A stretch of DNA of 8,474 nucleotides from positions 1 through 8,474 of the forward strand of contig JACPZR010000420.1 in assembly GCA_016195395.1 (NCBI GenBank), given 5' to 3'. Numbering within the stretch: the stretch's first letter is position 1; each line of letters begins with the position of its first letter. Shown here piece by piece: positions 5,725 to 8,474 of the stretch. The notes below the pieces were generated by a model. That model searched no databases, was not told the DNA's origin, and was given only the letters and a program-made list of their open reading frames with translations. Position numbers and translations under genes: made by a program. This DNA is from Spirochaetia bacterium. Its GTDB lineage: Bacteria; Spirochaetota; Leptospirae; Leptospirales; Leptonemataceae.

Positions 5725-7876
5725 GCCGGCGCTCCCTTCCTTCGCGGAAGACCGCGACCGAGCGGCCGATCAGTTCATATTCACTGCCACCAATCACATG
5801 ATTGGGTACCCTGTCAAATGTTGCGTTGCGAGTGTCAAAGTGGCGCCACCACTGGCACTCAGGGCGATTTTTGGGCAGCCGAAACGTTACATCCACGGGT
5901 GATGCATTGATCAGAATCAGGAGCGTCTCTCCCTCAATCGGCTGGCCGCGCAGATCAAGCTCACTCAGGGCCCTCTCCGGCAGAAGGACGGCAATGCTGT
6001 TCCCGTTCACAGCCAGCCATTCCGCGTCCGTCATCTCCTGACCGCTGGTGCTGAGCCAGAAAATGTCTTTGACTTCCGTTCCGCGGATGGCGCGCCCCTG
6101 GAAGAAGTGGCGGCGGCGGAGCACACCGTTCTCACGGCGCAGGCGGATCAGGTCGATGACGAATTCGTGGAGAGCCACATCCGCCGGCTGCACATCCCAG
6201 TGAAGCCAGCTCACAGCGTTGTCCTGGCAGTATGCGTTATTGTTCCCGCCCTGTGTCCGTCCGATTTCATCGCCCGCAAGCATCATGGGAACGCCCTGCG
6301 ACAAAAACAGAGTGGCCAGATAGTTGCGCTTCTGCCGGCGGCGGAGTTCCAGAATCTGCGGGTCCTTGGTGGGACCTTCCACGCCGCAGTTCCAGCTGGC
6401 ATTGTAGTCCGCGCCGTCGCGGTTGTCTTCGCCGTTGGCGGCGTTGTGCTTGTCATTGTAGCTGACAAGATCCTCTAAAGGAAAGCCGTCGTGGCAGGTG
6501 ATGAAGTTGATGCTCGCATAGGGCCGGCGGCCGCTCACGGCGTAGAGATCACTGGAGCCGGCAAGACGGGTGGCAATTTCTGCCACCTGATGTTTCTCGT
6601 CCCGCCAGAACCGCCGCACAGAATCACGGTATTTGCCGTTCCATTCCGTCCACAGAACAGGGAAGTTCCCTACTTGATACCCGCCCTCGCCCAGGTCCCA
6701 GGGTTCAGCAATCAGCTTCACCTTGGAAAGGATCGGGTCCTGATGGATGATGTCAAAGAATGCGCCCAGTTTATCCACGCTGTGAAGTTCACGGGCCAGC
6801 GTGCTCGCAAGGTCGAACCGGAAACCGTCCACATGCATATCAGACACCCAATAGCGCAGGCTGTCCATGATCAGCTGGAGCACCCGTGGATTCAGCATGT
6901 TCAAGGTGTTTCCACATCCTGTGTAGTCGACGTACTTCCGCTGATCCTGCGGATCCAGCCTGTAATAGGCTTTGTTGTCGATTCCGCGGAGCGACAGTGT
7001 AGGACCCATGAAGTCCCCTTCGCAGGTGTGGTTATAGACCACGTCCAAAATCACTTCGATCCCGGCCTGGTGGAGAGCCTTCACCATCACCTTGAATTCA
7101 CGGACGTGATCCGTTGGATTCTGACAGATGGCGGGGGCTCCGGCAGCGTTTGCATATCCAAGATGGGGGGCAAAAAATGACAGTGTGTTATATCCCCAGT
7201 AGTTGTCCAAACCTCGCTTCACAAGGGCATGTTCGTCCACGTGGTGGTGGAGAGGCAGAAATTCCACAGCGGTGATCCCCAGTCGCTTCAGGTAGTCGAC
7301 TACAACGGGCAGCGTAAACGCAGTGTACGTGCCCCGCAAATGCGCAGGAATTTCCCTATGGGCGGCGGTGAACCCTTTCAAGTGCGTCTCGTAGATAACG
7401 GTTTCGTGCCACGCGATGTTCGGAAGGCGGTCGTCTCCCCAGCTGAACGCTGTGTCGATCACCGCGCCGAGCGGAGCGTAGGCCGCGTTGTCCTTTGAGT
7501 CCGCGGTGTCGCCCGTGGGATTCTTTCTATCGTATCCGTAAAGAGAATCATTCCAAGTAAGGTCGCGCGCAATGGCTTTGGCATAGGGGTCGACAACCAA
7601 CTTGTGGGGATTGAAGCGGTGGCCATCCTGCGGGCTGTATGGTCCATGCACACGATAGGCGTAGAGTTGACCGGGCCGGGCTTCAGGGAGATAGCAGTGC
7701 CACACCTGATCCGTCCGTTCCGGGAGTGTAATACGCTGCGACTCGGTCCGACTGGCCGCGCTGTCAAAAAGACATAACTCGACTTGCGTGGAGTGCTCTG
7801 AGTAGAGCGCGAAGTTCACACCTGACCCGTCCCATGTGGCGCCCAATGGGTAGGATTTTCCGGGGAGTACCTGCAT
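5720..7876 (-). CDS. glgX: Glycogen debranching enzyme GlgX/TreX (isoamylase-type, GH13)
   Basis: A 718-residue GH13 debranching enzyme that hydrolyses alpha-1,6 branches of glycogen or limit dextrin in the cytoplasm. It has the N-terminal carbohydrate-binding module opening with LPGKSYPLGATWDG (4-17), then the TIM barrel, then a C-terminal beta domain. Numbered from the ATG at 7876, GH13 region I is DVVYNH (278-283), the nucleophile is D355 (DGFRFD), the acid/base is E391 (AEPWDLGEGGYQVG) and the third acid is D463 (TCHDGFPLEDL). All three catalytic residues are intact and the length is normal (about 690-720). I prefer the ATG at 7876 because family members usually begin a few residues before the PG.PYPLGATWDG motif and a GGA lies 9 bases upstream; the ATG at 7897 adds seven residues without a ribosome-binding site. 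It is divergent from a GT4 glycogen-synthase-like gene, pointing to a small alpha-glucan locus. A TreX-like role in maltodextrin or trehalose metabolism remains possible. Confidence 0.93.
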   Translation of the reverse strand: MQVLPGKSYPLGATWDGSGVNFALYSEHSTQVELCLFDSAASRTESQRITLPERTDQVWHCYLPEARPGQLYAYRVHGPYSPQDGHRFNPHKLVVDPYAKAIARDLTWNDSLYGYDRKNPTGDTADSKDNAAYAPLGAVIDTAFSWGDDRLPNIAWHETVIYETHLKGFTAAHREIPAHLRGTYTAFTLPVVVDYLKRLGITAVEFLPLHHHVDEHALVKRGLDNYWGYNTLSFFAPHLGYANAAGAPAICQNPTDHVREFKVMVKALHQAGIEVILDVVYNHTCEGDFMGPTLSLRGIDNKAYYRLDPQDQRKYVDYTGCGNTLNMLNPRVLQLIMDSLRYWVSDMHVDGFRFDLASTLARELHSVDKLGAFFDIIHQDPILSKVKLIAEPWDLGEGGYQVGNFPVLWTEWNGKYRDSVRRFWRDEKHQVAEIATRLAGSSDLYAVSGRRPYASINFITCHDGFPLEDLVSYNDKHNAANGEDNRDGADYNASWNCGVEGPTKDPQILELRRRQKRNYLATLFLSQGVPMMLAGDEIGRTQGGNNNAYCQDNAVSWLHWDVQPADVALHEFVIDLIRLRRENGVLRRRHFFQGRAIRGTEVKDIFWLSTSGQEMTDAEWLAVNGNSIAVLLPERALSELDLRGQPIEGETLLILINASPVDVTFRLPKNRPECQWWRHFDTRNATFDRVPNHVIGGSEYELIGRSVAVFREGRERRH

Positions 7877-7912
7877 CGGCGCCAGTCCATGACCCATTCA
7901 AACAGGCGGCAA

Positions 7913-7940
7913 AGCATTTTTCCGGGGAAAGGGTTGCCAA
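7913..7940 (-). promoter_or_regulatory. Candidate glgX promoter
   Basis: On the minus strand TTGGCA (7940-7935), a 16-base spacer and AATGCT (7918-7913) would start RNA near 7906, leaving about 30 bases before the preferred glgX ATG. The -35 is five of six bases to consensus and the -10 only three of six. The same bases read TTGCCA (7934-7939) on the plus strand, so the two divergent genes may share an overlapping -35. Confidence 0.35.
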
Positions 7941-7947
7941 GTCCCTG

Positions 7948-7983
7948 CTGCTCCGGTACTCGTGTTTTTTCGTCCCGGAGCAG
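7948..7983 (+). promoter_or_regulatory. 9-bp inverted repeat covering the ribosome-binding site of the GT4 gene
   Basis: CTGCTCCGG (7948-7956) and CCGGAGCAG (7975-7983) are perfect inverted repeats around an 18-base loop containing six Ts. The right arm includes the GGAG ribosome-binding site (7977-7980), and the structure ends one base before the ATG at 7985. If transcribed, the hairpin would hide the ribosome-binding site. If RNA instead starts near 7969, using TTGCCA (7934-7939) and a weak TACTCG (7957-7962), the repeat would be a DNA operator. Confidence 0.6.
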
Positions 7984-7984
7984 A

Positions 7985-8474
7985 ATGAGACCCTACACCG
8001 TATTAATGATCGGATGGGAGTACCCACCCCGCATCACGGGGGGACTCGCCATTGCCTGTCAAGGCCTGGCCAGAGCGTTAGCGCAGCGCGGACACAGAAT
8101 TCTGTTTCTTGTTCCCCGCCTTACGGGCACGGAGGAACGCGAAGAGGGGATCCACCTCCTGGACCTGCGCGAAGAAATGCAGTTCTTTTCCCCGGAGGAG
8201 ACGTCGCGTCTGCGTGCCTGGTCAGAGCAGAACATCCGGCTCTCTCCCTATGGCCGCTTTGCAGCGGAGTCGCACAGTGGCGCAACGGTAGAATCCCAGA
8301 CCGCCGTAGAAACCACCAGCGGGATGCTCTTCCCCATTGAGGGCGGGTACGGGGACAGTCTCTACGCTGACATCCAGACGTACGCGGAAGTGGCCGTCAT
8401 GATGGCCCGTCGCTACCAGTTTGACGTCATTCACGCCCATGACTGGATCACGTTCCCGGCCGGGATGGCCGTGG
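7985..8474 (+). CDS. GT4 glycosyltransferase, glycogen-synthase-like, N-terminal part (cut by window edge)
   Basis: 163 codons are open to the right edge with no stop. The start at ATG 7985 is supported by GGAG 4 bases upstream. The protein opens with MRPYTVLMIGWEYPPRITGG, the nucleotide-sugar-binding start of GT-B glycosyltransferases: WE.PP..GGLA, then an ACQGLARALAQRGH helix, then LFLVPRL. Further on, QTYAEVAVMMARR and FDVIHAHDWITFPAGMAV are the conserved end of the acceptor-side domain. Family knowledge suggests transfer of glucose from ADP-, GDP- or UDP-glucose in alpha-glucan synthesis; the donor site is in the C-terminal half, beyond the window. The divergent glgX neighbour supports glycogen metabolism, but other GT4 roles (envelope polysaccharide, sucrose-type synthases) cannot be excluded, so no symbol is given. 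The region of about residues 50-110 is more divergent and acidic, and looks like an insertion between strands. Confidence 0.82.
   Translation, partial: MRPYTVLMIGWEYPPRITGGLAIACQGLARALAQRGHRILFLVPRLTGTEEREEGIHLLDLREEMQFFSPEETSRLRAWSEQNIRLSPYGRFAAESHSGATVESQTAVETTSGMLFPIEGGYGDSLYADIQTYAEVAVMMARRYQFDVIHAHDWITFPAGMAV

Noticed and set aside
5780..5817. A perfect minus-strand TTGACA (5817-5812) inside the glgX end as a crotonase promoter
   Set aside because: No acceptable -10 lies 16-18 bases downstream, and the bases encode conserved-looking glgX C-terminal sequence.
6491..7180. A 229-codon plus-strand frame inside glgX
   Set aside because: It is the antisense of intact GH13 catalytic regions; the His/Val-rich sequence matches nothing recognisable.
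7834..8340. A 168-codon plus-strand frame overlapping the glycosyltransferase start
   Set aside because: It is a different frame from the GT4 gene, whose translation shows conserved motifs; this one is Arg/Pro-rich noise.

Overview
The window looks like a chromosomal segment of a spirochaete of the Leptospirales, most likely a Leptonema- or Turneriella-type organism. This is inferred from the proteins and was not searched. The carboxyltransferase has the leptospiral style of sequence. The left-edge exported protein has the aromatic 'FPFYGR' style common in leptospiral envelope proteins. The BLUF-cyclase belongs to the photoactivated adenylyl cyclase group, which I recall being characterised from Leptonema illini and Turneriella parva. 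Base composition is moderately GC-rich, with no obvious shift across the window. There are no mobile elements, CRISPR arrays, tRNAs or rRNAs.

Layout, left to right. (1) 1-437, minus: the start of an exported aromatic-rich protein, cut by the window edge. (2) 593-2257, plus: an acyl-CoA carboxylase carboxyltransferase (beta) subunit, divergent from gene 1. (3) 2351-2752, plus: a single-domain bacteriohemerythrin with all seven iron ligands, behind a good sigma70-type promoter. (4) 2820-about 3623, minus: a signal-peptide-bearing putative outer-membrane beta-barrel, convergent with the hemerythrin. (5) 3764-4825, plus: a BLUF plus class III cyclase fusion, i.e. a blue-light-activated adenylyl cyclase, divergent from gene 4. 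(6) 4906-5676, minus: a crotonase-fold enoyl-CoA hydratase/isomerase, convergent with gene 5. (7) 5720-7876 or 7897, minus: a GlgX-type glycogen debranching enzyme, upstream of gene 6 but separated from it by a terminator-like hairpin. (8) 7985-8474, plus: the start of a GT4 glycogen-synthase-like glycosyltransferase, divergent from glgX and cut by the right edge.

The genes are mostly singletons rather than one operon. Two functional themes can be seen. The first is acyl-CoA metabolism, with the carboxyltransferase and the crotonase. The second is alpha-glucan storage, with the debranching enzyme and the glycosyltransferase head to head over a shared control region. The light-driven cyclase would raise cAMP in blue light; no cAMP receptor is encoded in the window. 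The most notable non-coding structures are a perfect 9-bp inverted repeat that covers the ribosome-binding site of the glycosyltransferase gene, and a 13-base GC-rich motif found in both convergent intergenic gaps, each time in a similarly built hairpin.
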